NCBI RefSeq assembly: GCF_000284015.1
Contig: NC_016943.1
Span: 4,071,541-4,135,540 of the forward strand
DNA: 64,000 nt
Direction of reading: 5' to 3'
From: Blastococcus saxobsidens DD2
Lineage (GTDB): Bacteria > Actinomycetota > Actinomycetes > Mycobacteriales > Geodermatophilaceae
Every line of letters starts with the position of its first letter. Within the stretch, counting starts at the first letter, position 1. The position numbers and the translations under genes were made by a program. A model generated the notes under the pieces. It was not told the origin of the DNA and did no database searches. It was given only the letters and a program-made list of their open reading frames with translations. Shown in pieces: positions 10,941 to 21,817 of this stretch.

Positions 10941-11812
10941 CGGCCGGCCGGGAGGGGCCCGGGCGCGGCCGCCTGCTCCGCGGCGAGCACCACGTTCTGC
11001 AGCAGCATGGCCCGGGTCATCGGGCCCACTCCCCCGGGGTTGGGGGCCACGTGCCCGGCGACGTCGACGACGTCGAGGGCGACGTCACCGGCGATCTTGC
11101 CGTCGACCCGGCTCACCCCCACGTCGAGGACGGCGGCCCCCGGCTGCACCATGTCCGCCGTGATCAGCCCGGGCACCCCTGCGGCCGCGACCACGATGCC
11201 CGCGGAGCCGACATGCCGCGCCAGGTCGCGGGTGCCGGTGTGGCACAGGGTCACCGTGGCGTTCTCCGACCGGCGGGTGAGGACCAGGCCCAGCGGGCGG
11301 CCCACCGTGATGCCGCGGCCGATGACGACGACCTCCGCTCCGGCGATCGGCACGTCGTAGCGGCGCAGCAGCTCCACGATGCCGACCGGGGTGCAGGGCA
11401 GCGGCCCGGGCACGTTCAGGACCAGGCGGCCCAGGTTGACCGGGTGCAGGCCGTCGGCGTCCTTGGCGGGGTCCATCGCCTCCAGGACAGCGCTCTCCTC
11501 GATGCCCCCCGGCAGCGGCAGCTGGACGATGTAGCCGGTGCAGGCGGGGTCGGCGTTCAGCTCCGCGACCACGGCGAGCACGTCGGCCTGGCTCGCGGTG
11601 GCGGGGAGCTCCCGCTGGATGCTCGCGATGCCCACCTGCGCGCAGTCGGAGTGCTTGGCGTTCACGTACCAGCGGCTGCCGGGGTCGTCGCCGACGAGCA
11701 CCGTGCCGAGCCCCGGCCGGCGACCGGCGGCGGTGAGCGCGGCTACCCGTTCGGTGAGTTCCTCGCGGATCGTCGCCGCGGTGGCCTTGCCGTCCAGGAT
11801 CGTCGCGGGCAC
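10937..11812 (-). CDS. folD: methylene-THF dehydrogenase / methenyl-THF cyclohydrolase
   Basis: This bifunctional enzyme converts 5,10-methylene-THF to 10-formyl-THF, the one-carbon donor used by purN and purH a few genes away. The 291-residue protein has the catalytic [13 protein letters not shown] segment (conserved Lys) near residue 49, the VQLPLPGG signature near residue 98, and the NADP-site [12 protein letters not shown] near residue 160. The GTG at 11812 has CAGACT six bases upstream and no Shine-Dalgarno, so a leaderless start is likely. It is followed by DUF3017. Confidence 0.95.
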   Translation of the reverse strand: MPATILDGKATAATIREELTERVAALTAAGRRPGLGTVLVGDDPGSRWYVNAKHSDCAQVGIASIQRELPATASQADVLAVVAELNADPACTGYIVQLPLPGGIEESAVLEAMDPAKDADGLHPVNLGRLVLNVPGPLPCTPVGIVELLRRYDVPIAGAEVVVIGRGITVGRPLGLVLTRRSENATVTLCHTGTRDLARHVGSAGIVVAAAGVPGLITADMVQPGAAVLDVGVSRVDGKIAGDVALDVVDVAGHVAPNPGGVGPMTRAMLLQNVVLAAEQAAAPGPLPAGR

Positions 11813-11906
11813 GCCGACAGTCTGCCGGAGAGGGTCCCGCCGGCGCCGGTGCGGCCCTAGGCTCGCGGTGCGGGTCGCCTGACCCGGCCACATGCGGAGG
11901 TAGGCG

Positions 11907-12404
11907 ATGACCGAGCGCGAGCAGGCGTACACCGGCGCGACGGCTCCGGTGTACTCCGACCGGCCGGTGGCGTTCCGCGGTCCGGAGAGCCTCGGCGGCC
12001 TGCTGCTCATCCTCGCCGGGATCGCCGCTGCGCTCAGCCTGCTCCTGGACTGGCTCCGCAACCGGGAGGACACCGGCTGGACCCTGGTCCGGGACGCCGT
12101 GCGCGACCTCGACGGCGTGTTCGACGACGGGGGCTGGCAGCCGCTGGCCATCGTGTTCGGCGGCGGCGTGCTGCTCGTCCTCGGCGTGCTGCTGTGGCTG
12201 CCGGCCCGCACCCACCGGTTCCTCGGATTCGTGGCGCTCCTGGTCAGCGGCGTCGTCACCGCGGCCGTGATCGTCCCGCTGGCGGAGGCCGACTGGGAGG
12301 TCGAGGCCTTCGGTCCCGGCTTGTGGTGCGCGATCGCCGTCGCCGTCCTCGGCCTGCTCGGGTCGCTGAAGGCGTTGCTGACCGGCCCGCGGTATCCGCG
12401 ATAA
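11907..12404 (+). CDS. four-helix membrane protein of unknown function
   Basis: A 165-residue protein I do not recognise. After a 28-residue hydrophilic N-terminus it has four predicted membrane segments ([70 protein letters not shown]), with a soluble loop between the first two. GGAGG eight bases before the ATG and TAGGCT at 11858-11863 give it its own promoter and ribosome-binding site. It is divergent from folD. Confidence 0.75.
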   Translation: MTEREQAYTGATAPVYSDRPVAFRGPESLGGLLLILAGIAAALSLLLDWLRNREDTGWTLVRDAVRDLDGVFDDGGWQPLAIVFGGGVLLVLGVLLWLPARTHRFLGFVALLVSGVVTAAVIVPLAEADWEVEAFGPGLWCAIAVAVLGLLGSLKALLTGPRYPR

Positions 12405-12408
12405 CACC

Positions 12409-12548
12409 GTCGTGACACTGCGGTCCTCCGGACCGCACCGCCGTGACATCGCGGTCCTCCGGACCGCACCGCGGCCAGGTGCCGTCCCTGGCCGCGGGGG
12501 AGCCGTTGAGTCACGCCTGCGCGGACCCTCCGGGCCCACTCGGCGTGA
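12409..12548 (-). repeat. convergent-junction repeat, copy A
   Basis: Read on the minus strand this is a copy of the element at 28270 and 39245: a GCCGAGTGGGCCCGGAGGG head, a variable middle, GGCACCTGGCCGCGG, then a hairpin with GGA/TCC loop and GTCAC. In this copy the terminal hairpin block (GCGGTCCGGAGGACCGC plus TGTCAC) is present twice. It lies between the converging four-helix membrane gene and pentapeptide gene, with the hairpin side directly after the membrane-protein stop. Confidence 0.8.
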
Positions 12549-12566
12549 CGGTGCGCACGAGAGTCC

Positions 12567-13199
12567 TCAGTCGGCGACCAGGGCACCGTGGGCGCGGGCG
12601 AACTGGACGGCCTGCGCCAGGTCGAGGCGGACGCCGGTGAGCTCGAAGGCGTGCCAGTTGACCTCGTCGGTAGAGGCACCGCGCAGGTCGGTGCCGCGGA
12701 GCTTGACGCCCTGGAGCCGGGCCCGGTCCAGGTCCGCGCCGGTGAGGTCGCACTCGCGCAGATCGGCGTCGGTGAGGTCGGCGTCCCGGAATCGCTGGCC
12801 CGAGAGATCCAGCCCGGAGAGGTCCGCCCCGCGCAGCGCGGCGTAGCTCCAGTCGCACTCCGTCGCCGTCATCGGGCGCAGCTGCGCGCCCGGGAACTGT
12901 GACCCGGTGAGCTTGCAGCCGTCCCAGGTGACGTCGGTCAGCCGTGCGCGGTCGAACCGGCACGAGAGGAAGGCCGAGCCGTGGTGCCGCGCGCCGGCCA
13001 TGCGGATCCCGGTCAGGACGCACCGGTCGAACACGCAGCGCCGGGTGACCAGCTCCTCGAGCCCGGCGTCGTCGAAGCGGCAGCGGGTGAACGTGACGCC
13101 GTCCAGTTCGGCGCCCCACCAGTCGACCCTGGCGAGGTCCTCCCCCTCGACGACGGCTCCCGCCTCCGGTGCGCCGACGTGCGGGCGAGCGCCGCGCAT
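12567..13199 (-). CDS. pentapeptide repeat protein
   Basis: A 210-residue protein made almost wholly of pentapeptide repeats (A(D/N)LXX type). They are clearest at about residues 115-175, for example [25 protein letters not shown] and [11 protein letters not shown]. Such proteins fold as a right-handed quadrilateral beta-helix; some mimic DNA and protect gyrase, but most have no known role. Its ATG shares one base with the purH stop (TGATG), so it is coupled to purH translation. Confidence 0.87.
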   Translation of the reverse strand: MRGARPHVGAPEAGAVVEGEDLARVDWWGAELDGVTFTRCRFDDAGLEELVTRRCVFDRCVLTGIRMAGARHHGSAFLSCRFDRARLTDVTWDGCKLTGSQFPGAQLRPMTATECDWSYAALRGADLSGLDLSGQRFRDADLTDADLRECDLTGADLDRARLQGVKLRGTDLRGASTDEVNWHAFELTGVRLDLAQAVQFARAHGALVAD

Positions 13200-14749
13200 C
13201 AGTGCGCGAAGTGCCGGGTGCCGGTCAGGTACAGCGCCACGCCGGCGGCGGCCGCGGCGGCGACCACCTCGTCGTCACGTACCGAGCCGCCGGGCTGGAC
13301 GACCGCGCGCACCCCGGCATCCAGCAGCACCTGCAGGCCGTCGGCGAACGGGAAGAACGCGTCCGAGGCGGCGACCGAACCGCCGGCCCGCTCCCCCGCC
13401 CGCACGACGGCGAGGCGCGCGGAGTCCACCCGGTTCACCTGGCCCATGCCGACGCCGACGGTCGCCCGGTCGTGCGCCAGCAGGATCGCGTTGCTCTTCA
13501 CCGCACGCACCGCGCGCCAGGCGAAGACGAGGTCGTCGAGCCCCGCGGCGTCCAGCGGCTCGCCGGTGGCCAGCGTCCAGCTGGTCGGGTCGTCGCCGGC
13601 GGCGTCGATGCGGTCGCGGCCCTGCAGCAGCAGCCCGCCGCTGATCGGGCGCAGCTCGACCCCGCTCTGCGGCAGGTGCGGCAGCCGCAGCAGCCGCACG
13701 TTCTTCTTCCCGCTCAGCACCGCCACCGCGTCGTCGGTGAACGACGGGGCGACGACCACCTCGGTGAAGACCTCCGCCACCTGCTCGGCCATCGTGAGGT
13801 CGACCTCGCGGTTGGCGGCGATCACGCCGCCGAACGCCGACACCGGGTCGCAGGCGTGCGCCTTGCGGTGCGCGGCGGCGATGTCGGCGCCCACGGCGAT
13901 CCCGCACGGGTTGGCGTGCTTGATGATCGCCACGCACGGCTCGTCGTGGTCGTGTGCGGCGCGCCAGGCGGCGTCGGTGTCGATGTAGTTGTTGTAGGAC
14001 ATCTGCTTACCGTGCAGCTGCTCGGCGTGCGCGAGCCCGGGCCGGTCGGAGCGGTACAGCGCCGCGCCCTGGTGCGGGTTCTCCCCGTAGCGCAGCACGT
14101 CGGCGCGCTCCCAGTTCCCGCCGACCCAGCCGGGGAAGCCGCTGTCGTCGTCGGGCGCGAGCACGTTGCCCATCCAGGAGGCGACGGCGATGTCGTAGCT
14201 CGCCGTGTGCCGGAACGCGGCGGCGGCCAGCCGCTGGCGCTCGGCCAGGCTGAAGCCCCCGGCGCCGACCGCGGCGAGGACGTCGCCGTAGCGCGCCGGG
14301 GCGACGACGACGGCCACCGACGGGTGGTTCTTGGCCGCGGCCCGCACCATGGCCGGGCCGCCGATGTCGATCTGCTCGACGCACTCGTCGGGGCTCGCAC
14401 CGGAGGCCACCGTCTCGGCGAACGGGTACAGGTTGACCACCACGAGGTCGAACTGGGCGATCCCCAGGTCCTCGAGCTGCGCCACGTGCTCGTCCTTGCG
14501 CCGGTCGGCCAGGATGCCGGCGTGCACGGCCGGGTGCAGGGTCTTCACCCGGCCGTCCAGGCACTCGGGGAAGCCGGTGACCTGCTCGACCGGTGTCACG
14601 GGCACCCCCGCCTCGGCGATCCGCCGCGCGGTGGCACCGGTGCTGACCAGTTCCACACCGGCCGCGGCCAGGCCCCGGGCGAGGTCCTCGATCCCGGTCT
14701 TGTCGTAGACGCCCAGCAGGGCGCGGCGGATCGGCGTGCGGTCGCTCAT
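13199..14749 (-). CDS. purH: AICAR transformylase / IMP cyclohydrolase
   Basis: This bifunctional enzyme carries out the last two steps of IMP synthesis. The 516-residue length is standard. The N-terminal cyclohydrolase (MGS-like) domain begins with [12 protein letters not shown] and has [13 protein letters not shown] near residue 37. The C-terminal transformylase domain has [12 protein letters not shown] near residue 219 and [11 protein letters not shown] near residue 272. Its ATG overlaps the purN stop by four bases and its stop touches the pentapeptide gene, so purN-purH-pentapeptide form one tightly coupled unit. Confidence 0.96.
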   Translation of the reverse strand: MSDRTPIRRALLGVYDKTGIEDLARGLAAAGVELVSTGATARRIAEAGVPVTPVEQVTGFPECLDGRVKTLHPAVHAGILADRRKDEHVAQLEDLGIAQFDLVVVNLYPFAETVASGASPDECVEQIDIGGPAMVRAAAKNHPSVAVVVAPARYGDVLAAVGAGGFSLAERQRLAAAAFRHTASYDIAVASWMGNVLAPDDDSGFPGWVGGNWERADVLRYGENPHQGAALYRSDRPGLAHAEQLHGKQMSYNNYIDTDAAWRAAHDHDEPCVAIIKHANPCGIAVGADIAAAHRKAHACDPVSAFGGVIAANREVDLTMAEQVAEVFTEVVVAPSFTDDAVAVLSGKKNVRLLRLPHLPQSGVELRPISGGLLLQGRDRIDAAGDDPTSWTLATGEPLDAAGLDDLVFAWRAVRAVKSNAILLAHDRATVGVGMGQVNRVDSARLAVVRAGERAGGSVAASDAFFPFADGLQVLLDAGVRAVVQPGGSVRDDEVVAAAAAAGVALYLTGTRHFAH

Positions 14750-15375
14750 GGAGTGCTCTTCCTCGTCCCATCGGCGGTGACCAGCTCGGCCACTGTCTGT
14801 ACCAGGAGCTCGCGCTCCACGTCCTTGATCCGCTCGTGCAGGCGCGCCTCGTCGTCCCCCGGCAGCACCGGCACCTCGCGCTGGGCCAGCACCGGCCCGG
14901 TGTCGACGCCGGCGTCCACCAGGTGCACGGTCGCCCCCGTGACGGGGACCCCGGCCGCCAGCGCGTCGCGGACCGCGGAGGCGCCGGGAAAGGCCGGCAG
15001 CAGCGCCGGATGGGTGTTGATCAGCCGTCCGGCGAACGCGGTCAGCACCGCCGGCCCGACGATCTTCATGAAGCCGGCCGAGACGACGAGGTCTGGAGCG
15101 AAGCCGGCGATCCGGGCGGCCAACGCCTCGTCCCAGGCGGCGCGGTCGGGATGGTCGCCGACGGCGCAGACGAAGGTGGCCAGCCCGCGCGCGCGGGCGT
15201 GCGCCAGACCGGGGGCGTCCCGGTCGGCACCGACCGCGACGACCGCGGCCGGGTAACCGGGGTCGCCGGTCGCCGCCAGCAGGGCCGCGCACAGCGACCC
15301 GGCACCCGAGAGCAGGACCACGAGCCGCGCCCGATGCGGAGGCTCGCCCGATGCCCCAGTCCCAGCCACGCCCAC
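14746..15375 (-). CDS. purN: phosphoribosylglycinamide formyltransferase
   Basis: This enzyme transfers a formyl group from 10-formyl-THF to GAR, the third step of purine synthesis. The 209-residue protein has the glycine-rich [15 protein letters not shown] near residue 18 and the active-site [20 protein letters not shown] near residue 118, holding the catalytic Asn and His. Downstream, [17 protein letters not shown] supplies the catalytic Asp region. TAGGGT lies seven bases before the GTG at 15375, so this is the likely leaderless start of the pur unit. Confidence 0.95.
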   Translation of the reverse strand: MGVAGTGASGEPPHRARLVVLLSGAGSLCAALLAATGDPGYPAAVVAVGADRDAPGLAHARARGLATFVCAVGDHPDRAAWDEALAARIAGFAPDLVVSAGFMKIVGPAVLTAFAGRLINTHPALLPAFPGASAVRDALAAGVPVTGATVHLVDAGVDTGPVLAQREVPVLPGDDEARLHERIKDVERELLVQTVAELVTADGTRKSTP

Positions 15376-15402
15376 GGGCTCGACCCTATAAGGACCCCGT
15401 CG

Positions 15403-16572
15403 TCAGCCGAACGCCCGCCAGCGGGTCACCGCGCAGGCCGGGATCGCGATGCCGGTGGCCACGGGCGGCGCCCCGACCACCGCGAGCGCGCCGTCCCCCA
15501 ACGAGCCGCCGGCCACCCAGGCGAGGACGCCGGCGACCACCCCGAGCAGGGCGCCGGCCAGCAGCCCGGCCAGCCCGGCGACGACGGAGCCGCCCGGGGA
15601 GTCGCCGGCCCAGCGCGCGAGCGTCGCGCCGGCCACCAGCCCCGCGACGGCCGGGATCACCTGGGAGGCGAAGGCGACCAGCGGGACCGCCTGGGTGTCC
15701 GGCAGCGCTGCCAGCAGCGGCAGGGCGGGCACCGCCCCCAGCGTCACGCCGTGCACCGAGACGAGCGTGCCGCTGCCGACGTAGAACCCGGGCCCGGCGG
15801 CCAGGCCCAGGACGGCGACGCCCGCGTTGGGCAGGAGCAGGATCCCCAGGCCCAGCAGCCCGACGGCCCCCGCGCCGGCGCCACCGAGGGAGCCGGACAC
15901 GGCCACGTACCCCGCGGCATCGCTGCCCAGGGCCACGGCGAGCACGACCAGGCTCAACGCCAGGGCGGTGAGGGTCCCGGCCAGCACCCCACGGAGCACG
16001 GGACGCACCATCCCGGGCAGCCGGTCGAGCGCGGCGTCGGTCGAGCCGGACTCCCGGCCGGCACCCCAGCCGACGGCGATCACCGCCAGGCCGGCCGGGG
16101 CCAGCAGGGTCCGGAGCCAGCCGATGCCCGCGGTGCCGTCGTCGACGACCAGAGCCAGCAGCCCGGTCAGGACCAGGTGCAGGGCCACCACCGACCCGGC
16201 GGCCCGGGCGACGTCCCGCCCGCTCGAGCCGTCGTCGAGGACCCGGACGGCCACCCGCCCGGCCCAGGACAGCCCCCGGGCCACCAGGAGGGTCAGCAGC
16301 AGCGGCGACAGGACGAGCGGACCCGAGGGGAGCAGCAGTTCCGCACCCTGCGCGAGCAGCCACAGTCGCGCGGCGAGGGCGGCCGACGCTGCGAGCGGCA
16401 TGCCGCCGGCCGGGTCGAGCGCCTGGACGACGACCAGTGCCAGGACCAGCCCGACGAGGCCGGCGGCGGTGACGGCCACCGTCGCGGCCGCGGTGAGGAC
16501 GACGGAGGGAGCCGACCGCGCGGCTGCCCGGGCATCCCGCCGGGAGGGCCGGCGTGCGAGCAGGGTGACCAC
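15403..16572 (-). CDS. DUF6350 / PerM-like membrane protein
   Basis: A 389-residue polytopic membrane protein with about nine to ten hydrophobic segments after a basic N-terminus (RRPSRRDARAAAR). Its place directly upstream of purN matches M. tuberculosis Rv0955, named PerM and linked to cell division under stress; that link is from family and synteny memory, not from a motif. GGAGAG lies just before the GTG. It ends 27 bases before purN. Confidence 0.75.
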   Translation of the reverse strand: MVTLLARRPSRRDARAAARSAPSVVLTAAATVAVTAAGLVGLVLALVVVQALDPAGGMPLAASAALAARLWLLAQGAELLLPSGPLVLSPLLLTLLVARGLSWAGRVAVRVLDDGSSGRDVARAAGSVVALHLVLTGLLALVVDDGTAGIGWLRTLLAPAGLAVIAVGWGAGRESGSTDAALDRLPGMVRPVLRGVLAGTLTALALSLVVLAVALGSDAAGYVAVSGSLGGAGAGAVGLLGLGILLLPNAGVAVLGLAAGPGFYVGSGTLVSVHGVTLGAVPALPLLAALPDTQAVPLVAFASQVIPAVAGLVAGATLARWAGDSPGGSVVAGLAGLLAGALLGVVAGVLAWVAGGSLGDGALAVVGAPPVATGIAIPACAVTRWRAFG

Positions 16573-16656
16573 CTCTCCACTCTTGCAAGCTCCGCCCGGC
16601 GGATGCGGAGCACTCGCCGGAGCCGGGCGGTGCCTTTCGGCGACGCGAGGGCGGGA

Positions 16657-17850
16657 TCAGGGGTCCGTGCGGGGACGCTCGCTCTCCGTGGCGTCGTGGC
16701 CCTCGCCGGACGCGGTCGACCCACCGGGTCCGGCGGGGTCACCCGGCCGGTCACGCTCGCGCTCCGGGGGTGGGGGCGGGGCCTGCCACGGCGGCGGGTA
16801 CCCGTGCTGCCCGCCCGCGGGGCCGGGCTGCCCGGGATGGGCCTGCGGCGGGAGCGGCCCGGGACCGGGCGGGTGGGGCTGCCCGGGCGCCGGCCAGTAG
16901 GCACCGGGCTGCGGCGGGGCCGGCCGGGCCGGCCGGTCGCGCAGCTCGCGGCGCAGCGCCAGTGCCGGGACCACCGTGATCGCCACCGCCGTCAGGAAGG
17001 CGAGCAGCGCCCAGAACGAGAAGGCGTAACGCAGCGTGTCCAGCCAGGCGAACAAGGTCAGCACCAGTCCGAGCCCGGCCAGCGTCACGGTCACCGAGGA
17101 CCGCGGGAAGGTCAGCGACGTCCGGACGAACCCGGGCAGCAGCGCCCACCCGGCCGCGAGCAGGAACAGCACGAACGCCGAGACCACCATTCCGTCGTCG
17201 AAGCCGCTGAAGGTGACGCCGAACGTGGCGTCACCGAACCGCCACCACGGCAGCAGGCCGAAGAGGAGGAACAGCACCGTCCCCCCGGCCACGACGTAGT
17301 CGTCACGCGTGAGCCGCTTGAGGTCGACGGAGAACTCCGCACCGCCGCCGGCCGGCCGGCCGCCCGGGTACCCCGGCGGCCCGAAGGGAGCCTGCCCGTA
17401 CGGCGCCTGACCGTACGGCGGCTGGCCGTAGGGCGGCTGGCCGTACTGGGGCGGCCCGTAGGGCGGCTGCCCGTAGCCCGGATGCCCGTAGCCCGGCTGC
17501 GGGAAGGGCTGCTGGCCGTAGGGCGGCTGGCCGTACGCGGGCTGCCCGTACGGAGGAGGGCCGTAGGGCGGCTGGCCGTACGGAGGCGGCCCGTACGGAG
17601 GCGGCCCGTACGGAGGCGGCCCGTACGGAGGCGGCCCGTACGGAGGCGGCCCGTAGGGAGGCGGCCCGTAGGGAGGCTGGCCGTACGGAGGCTGGCCGTA
17701 GGGAGGCCGGCCGGGCGAGGGCTGGCCGGGCAGCTGCCCCGCTGCCGACCGCTCGGGCGCGAGGGGCTGCTCCCCCTGCCCGAGCGGCGGCTGCTGCCCG
17801 GCGGGCGGCTGAGCGCCCTCGGGCGGCTGCGGGGGCTGGCTGGCGGTCAC
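16657..17850 (-). CDS. proline-rich PPYG-repeat membrane protein
   Basis: A 397-residue protein. Residues 1 to about 165 are low-complexity, dominated by PPYGQ and PPYGP pentapeptides. A membrane domain with four segments follows (about 180-320: [70 protein letters not shown]), then a second Pro/Gly-rich tail. The GTG at 17850 has GAGGAG seven bases upstream. By position it corresponds to M. tuberculosis Rv0954, a Pro-rich membrane antigen. The function is unknown; the repeat arm may mediate self-association at the membrane. Confidence 0.78.
   Translation of the reverse strand: MTASQPPQPPEGAQPPAGQQPPLGQGEQPLAPERSAAGQLPGQPSPGRPPYGQPPYGQPPYGPPPYGPPPYGPPPYGPPPYGPPPYGPPPYGQPPYGPPPYGQPAYGQPPYGQQPFPQPGYGHPGYGQPPYGPPQYGQPPYGQPPYGQAPYGQAPFGPPGYPGGRPAGGGAEFSVDLKRLTRDDYVVAGGTVLFLLFGLLPWWRFGDATFGVTFSGFDDGMVVSAFVLFLLAAGWALLPGFVRTSLTFPRSSVTVTLAGLGLVLTLFAWLDTLRYAFSFWALLAFLTAVAITVVPALALRRELRDRPARPAPPQPGAYWPAPGQPHPPGPGPLPPQAHPGQPGPAGGQHGYPPPWQAPPPPPERERDRPGDPAGPGGSTASGEGHDATESERPRTDP
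17395..17708 (-). repeat. 15-bp coding repeats ([10 protein letters not shown])
   Basis: Tandem 15-base units read as GGAGGCGGCCCGTAC on the plus strand encode PPYGP in the opposite frame. The best-conserved run is at about 17580-17690, where consecutive units are identical or differ by one base, implying recent expansion. Confidence 0.85.
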
Positions 17851-17959
17851 TGGGCACTCCTCGCGGAACGGGACAGGTGCTCGTCGATCGTGGCGGTCGC
17901 GGGCACCGGGCCGCAACGGCGGGTCCCCCGGCCGGCGTCCCCCTCGCCGAGAAGCGGCA

Positions 17960-17994
17960 CTGCCCGGCGACCGCAGGCAGCGGTCGCCGGGCAG
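17960..17994 (-). terminator. terminator downstream of sucD
   Basis: A perfect 15-bp stem (CTGCCCGGCGACCGC with its complement) and the loop AGGCA lie about 120 bases after the sucD stop and before the PPYG gene. No U-tract is present. The rest of 17851-18115 shows only a short GCTCGCT-rich stretch at about 18075-18100. Confidence 0.7.
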
Positions 17995-18115
17995 CGTGGT
18001 GGACCCGGGACGGAGAGGGCGGCGCCCGATCAGGAGCCGACGATGTCCATGGTCGGCTTCCGCGCCCTGGTCCGCTCCTCGCTCGCTAGCGCTCGCTGCG
18101 ATGCTCCCAGGGCTG

Positions 18116-18991
18116 TCAGCCGACGATCTCCCGCATGAGCTGCGCCGTCTCCGACGGGGTCTTGCCCACCCGCACGCCGGCGGCCTCGAGGGCCTCCTTC
18201 TTGGCCTGCGCGGTACCGGCCGAGCCGGAGACGATGGCACCGGCGTGGCCCATCGTCTTGCCCTCGGGAGCGGTGAAGCCCGCGACGTAGCCGACGACCG
18301 GCTTGGTGACGTTGGCCTTGACGAAGTCGGCCGCCCGCTCCTCGGCGTCGCCACCGATCTCGCCGATCATCACGATGGCCTCGGTCTCCGGGTCGTCCTG
18401 GAACGCCTGGAGGCAGTCGATGTGGGTGGTGCCGATGACCGGGTCGCCACCGATGCCGACGGCGGTGGAGAAACCGATGTCGCGGAGCTCGTACATCATC
18501 TGGTAGGTCAGCGTGCCGGACTTGCTGACCAGGCCGATCCTGCCCTGCTTGGTGATGTTGGCCGGGATGATGCCGGCGTTGCTCCGCCCGGGGCTGATCA
18601 GGCCGGGGCAGTTCGGGCCGATGATCCGCGTCGAGCCGCCCTGGGCGTGCGCCCAGACATAGGTCGAGTCGTGCACCGGGATGCCCTCGGTGATGACGAC
18701 GGCGAGCCCGATCTGGGCGTCGACGGCCTCGATGACGGCGGCCTTGGCGAACGGCGGCGGCACGAAGATGACGCTGACGTCGGCACCGGTCTCCTTCATC
18801 GCATCGGCGACGCTGCCGAAGACGGGGACGCTGGTGCCGTCGAAGTCGACGCTGGTGCCGGCCTTGCGCGGGTTCACGCCACCGACGATGGCGGTGCCGG
18901 AGGCGAGCATGCGGGAGGTGTGCTTGCTCCCCTCGGAACCGGTCATGCCCTGGACGATGACCTTGCTGTTCTCGTTGAGGAAGATCGACAT
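18116..18991 (-). CDS. sucD: succinyl-CoA synthetase, alpha subunit
   Basis: The CoA-binding and phosphohistidine subunit of the enzyme that makes succinate and ATP or GTP from succinyl-CoA. The 291-residue protein has the CoA-site [14 protein letters not shown] near residue 15, [11 protein letters not shown] near residue 122 and the phosphorylated His in [10 protein letters not shown] near residue 246. It follows sucC after 31 bases on the same strand. Confidence 0.96.
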   Translation of the reverse strand: MSIFLNENSKVIVQGMTGSEGSKHTSRMLASGTAIVGGVNPRKAGTSVDFDGTSVPVFGSVADAMKETGADVSVIFVPPPFAKAAVIEAVDAQIGLAVVITEGIPVHDSTYVWAHAQGGSTRIIGPNCPGLISPGRSNAGIIPANITKQGRIGLVSKSGTLTYQMMYELRDIGFSTAVGIGGDPVIGTTHIDCLQAFQDDPETEAIVMIGEIGGDAEERAADFVKANVTKPVVGYVAGFTAPEGKTMGHAGAIVSGSAGTAQAKKEALEAAGVRVGKTPSETAQLMREIVG

Positions 18992-19022
18992 TCTGGTGTC
19001 CTGTCGGGAGTCGGGGCGGCGA

Positions 19023-20183
19023 TCAGGCGGCGAGTTCGGCGGCTCGGCGCGCGGCGCCGTCCATCGTGTCGACCAGGGTGACCAGCGGGTGGTTGGCCTC
19101 GGCGAGGATTCGCCGGCCCTCCTCGACGTTGTTGCCGTCGAGCCGGACCACCAGCGGCTTGGTCGCCTCGTCGCCCAGGATGCCCAGGGCGGAGACGATG
19201 CCGTTCGCGACGGCGTCGCAGGAGGTGATGCCGCCGAAGACGTTGACGAAGACGCTCTTCACGGCCGGGTCGGAGAGGATGATCTCCAGGCCGTTGGCCA
19301 TGACCTCGGCCGAGGCGCCACCGCCGATGTCGAGGAAGTTGGCCGGCTTGACGCCGCCGAACTCCTCACCGGCGTAGGCGACGACGTCCAGGGTGCTCAT
19401 GACCAGCCCGGCGCCGTTGCCGATGATCCCGACCTCGCCCTCGAGCTTGACGTAGTTGAGGTCCTTCTCCTTGGCCGCGGCCTCGAGCGGGTCGGCAGCC
19501 GCGACGTCCTCGAGCGCGGCGTGCTCGGCGTGCCGGAAGCCGGCGTTCTCGTCGAGGGTGACCTTGGCGTCGAGGGCCAGGACGGTGCCGTCGGGCGCCT
19601 TGGCGAGGGGGTTGACCTCGACCAGGGTGGCGTCCTCCTTGGCGAAGACGTCCCACAGCTGCACGGCGATGGCGATGACCTGGTCGCGGACCTCGGGGGC
19701 GAACCCGGCGGCGTCCACGATCTCGGCGGCCTTGGCGGTGTCCACGCCGACGGAGGCGTCGATCGGGATGCGGGCCAGCGCCTCCGGGCGCTCGACGGCG
19801 AGCTGCTCGATCTCCACGCCGCCCTCGACGCTGGCCATGGCCAGGAAGGTGCGGTTGGAGCGGTCGAGCAGGTAGGAGAAGTAGTACTCCTCGGCGATGT
19901 CGCTGGCCTGGGCGACCATCACGCGGTGCGTGACGTGTCCCTTGATGTCCAGGCCCAGGATGTCCTGGGCGCGCGCCTTCGCCTCGTCGGGGTTGTCGGC
20001 GAGCTTGACGCCACCGGCCTTCCCGCGGCCGCCGGTCTTCACCTGCGCCTTGACGACGACGGTCTGCCCGATCTCGCGGGCGATCGCCTCCGCCTGCTCA
20101 GGCGTCTCGGCGACGCCACCGGGGAGCACGGGGACACCGTGCGAGGCCAACAGGTCACGGGCCTGGTACTCGAAGAGATCCAC
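19023..20183 (-). CDS. sucC: succinyl-CoA synthetase, beta subunit
   Basis: The nucleotide-binding ATP-grasp subunit and partner of sucD. The 386-residue protein begins with the conserved [38 protein letters not shown] near residue 44 is the nucleotide site and [18 protein letters not shown] near residue 314 is the subunit signature. The GTG at 20183 has TACGGT eight bases upstream and no Shine-Dalgarno, so a near-leaderless transcript is likely. Confidence 0.96.
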   Translation of the reverse strand: MDLFEYQARDLLASHGVPVLPGGVAETPEQAEAIAREIGQTVVVKAQVKTGGRGKAGGVKLADNPDEAKARAQDILGLDIKGHVTHRVMVAQASDIAEEYYFSYLLDRSNRTFLAMASVEGGVEIEQLAVERPEALARIPIDASVGVDTAKAAEIVDAAGFAPEVRDQVIAIAVQLWDVFAKEDATLVEVNPLAKAPDGTVLALDAKVTLDENAGFRHAEHAALEDVAAADPLEAAAKEKDLNYVKLEGEVGIIGNGAGLVMSTLDVVAYAGEEFGGVKPANFLDIGGGASAEVMANGLEIILSDPAVKSVFVNVFGGITSCDAVANGIVSALGILGDEATKPLVVRLDGNNVEEGRRILAEANHPLVTLVDTMDGAARRAAELAA

Positions 20184-20343
20184 GAACAGGCACCGTAGAC
20201 CGCCCGGAACCACACCGCTGCCCCGGGCGTGGATGAGAGGGGCCCGTCGTGGGCCGCATCACAGGACGGCTCACCCGTTGGCGGCACCGAACGTGCTGGT
20301 CCACCGCGCCGTCCTCGATCCGCGGAGCTCGCGAGCAGGCCAC

Positions 20344-20754
20344 TCAGGCGCCGGCCGGCTCCCCCACGTGCGCCCGCACCCACTCGACGATGTCGGTGGT
20401 CGTGGCACCGGGCGTGAAGATGCCGGTGACGCCGATCCGCCGCAGCTCCGGCACGTCCTCCTCCGGGATGATGCCGCCGCCGAAGACGACGACGTCGTCG
20501 ACCCCGCGCTCGCGCAGCAGCTCGGTGAGCCGGGCGAAGAGCGTCATGTGGGCGCCGGAGAGCACGGAGAGCCCCACGGCGTCCGCGTCCTCCTGCACCA
20601 CCGTCTCCACGATCTGCTCGGGCGTCTGGTGCAGGCCGGTGTAGACGACCTCCATGCCGGCGTCGCGCAGTGCCCGCGCGACCACCTTGGCGCCACGGTC
20701 GTGCCCGTCGAGTCCCGGCTTGGCGATGACCACCCGGATGCGTTCGTCCACCAC
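20344..20754 (-). CDS. icmB: B12-binding small subunit, isobutyryl-CoA mutase type
   Basis: A 136-residue stand-alone cobalamin-binding domain. It carries the base-off, His-on motif as [12 protein letters not shown] (DxHxxG) near residue 12, then LSVLSGAH near residue 62 and [12 protein letters not shown] near residue 89. Length and sequence resemble IcmB, the small subunit of isobutyryl-CoA mutase in Streptomyces. The large catalytic subunit is not in this window. TAAACT seven bases before the GTG suggests a leaderless start; the TAA of this hexamer is also the stop codon of the gene upstream. Confidence 0.82.
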   Translation of the reverse strand: MVDERIRVVIAKPGLDGHDRGAKVVARALRDAGMEVVYTGLHQTPEQIVETVVQEDADAVGLSVLSGAHMTLFARLTELLRERGVDDVVVFGGGIIPEEDVPELRRIGVTGIFTPGATTTDIVEWVRAHVGEPAGA

Positions 20755-20764
20755 GGCACGCAGT

Positions 20765-21817
20765 TTAGGAGCTCCCGATCCCGGAAGTGGTGCCGGTCAC
20801 GTCCGGCGACCGGCGGGTGCGCCAGGCGAACAGGGCGAGACCGAGCATCGCCAGTCCCACGACGACCAGGCCGGCGCCGGGGACGGTCCAGACCAGCTCG
20901 TCCGACGTGACCGCGTCCCGCAGGCCCACGAGCCCGGCGGAGAGCACCGCGACGGTCACCGCGAGCAGGCCGCCCACCGCGCCGAGGCGCGGCCGCAGCG
21001 ACGGCGCGACGACCGAGCAGAGCAGGAGCGCACCGGCCAGCAGCAGGCCACCCAGCAGCGCCAGGCCGGGCCGCTCGAGCAGCGCCTGCGGCCCTTCCCG
21101 CGTCACGACGGTCTCCAGGCCCGTCACCGGGTCGGTCCGGACCTCGTCCGGGACTTCGGCAGCCGGCAGCGCGAGGCAGAGGACGGCGGCCACGCCGAGG
21201 AGCACGGCGGCACCGGCCAGGAGCGAGCGCACCGGCTCGAGCGCGCCGCGGTCGTCCATGACCGTCCGGCCCCAGGCGGCCATGGCCACGACACCGGCAA
21301 CCACGGTGAGCCCGAGCGCGGCGACACCCAGCACCCAGCCGGCCCCCCGCTGGACCCCGCTGGTCAGGACCAGCTCCCCGGCCACCACCTCCACCCCCGG
21401 GCGCGCCGTGGAACTGCTGCCCCGGTAGATCTCGATGAGCAGCTGGCCGACCGCGAGGGCGCCGGCCACGGCGGCGTAGGCGAGCCCCAGCTTGGGGACG
21501 GCGCGACGTGCCAGGCTCGCGCCCATCGCCAGGTGGACGGCCGGGACCAGCAGGGCGACCAGTGCGCCGCCGACTCCCCGGACCTCACGGAGTTCCTCCC
21601 CACCGACGACGAGGTACGTCGGGAACGCGGCCGCGACACCGGCGAGACCGGCGAGGACGAGGAGCACGCCGCAGACCACGACCGCCGGGGGGACGGCGCC
21701 CACGACGACCTGGTCCCCGGGCGCCGCCGCCGACGGCGTCGGCGTCGCCTGGCCCGCGCCCCGGCGGGCGGTGGGTCGGGCACGGTCTGTCCCGGTGCGA
21801 GTGTCGCGGGCAGGCAC
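20765..21817 (-). CDS. polytopic membrane protein of unknown function
   Basis: I do not recognise this 350-residue protein. A disordered N-terminus of about 35 residues precedes about eight predicted membrane segments, among them [39 protein letters not shown] and [19 protein letters not shown]. There are longer extracytoplasmic loops around residues 115-130 and 205-235. The GTG at 21817 is chosen for the AAGGGGGAA just upstream. It is divergent from the lipase-like gene and precedes icmB. Confidence 0.65.
   Translation of the reverse strand: MPARDTRTGTDRARPTARRGAGQATPTPSAAAPGDQVVVGAVPPAVVVCGVLLVLAGLAGVAAAFPTYLVVGGEELREVRGVGGALVALLVPAVHLAMGASLARRAVPKLGLAYAAVAGALAVGQLLIEIYRGSSSTARPGVEVVAGELVLTSGVQRGAGWVLGVAALGLTVVAGVVAMAAWGRTVMDDRGALEPVRSLLAGAAVLLGVAAVLCLALPAAEVPDEVRTDPVTGLETVVTREGPQALLERPGLALLGGLLLAGALLLCSVVAPSLRPRLGAVGGLLAVTVAVLSAGLVGLRDAVTSDELVWTVPGAGLVVVGLAMLGLALFAWRTRRSPDVTGTTSGIGSS

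Noticed and set aside
14836-18138. An 1100-codon plus-strand frame opposite purN and two membrane genes
   Set aside because: It is made of Gln, Gly, Arg and Asp runs typical of the reverse complement of GC-rich coding DNA, with no start signal.
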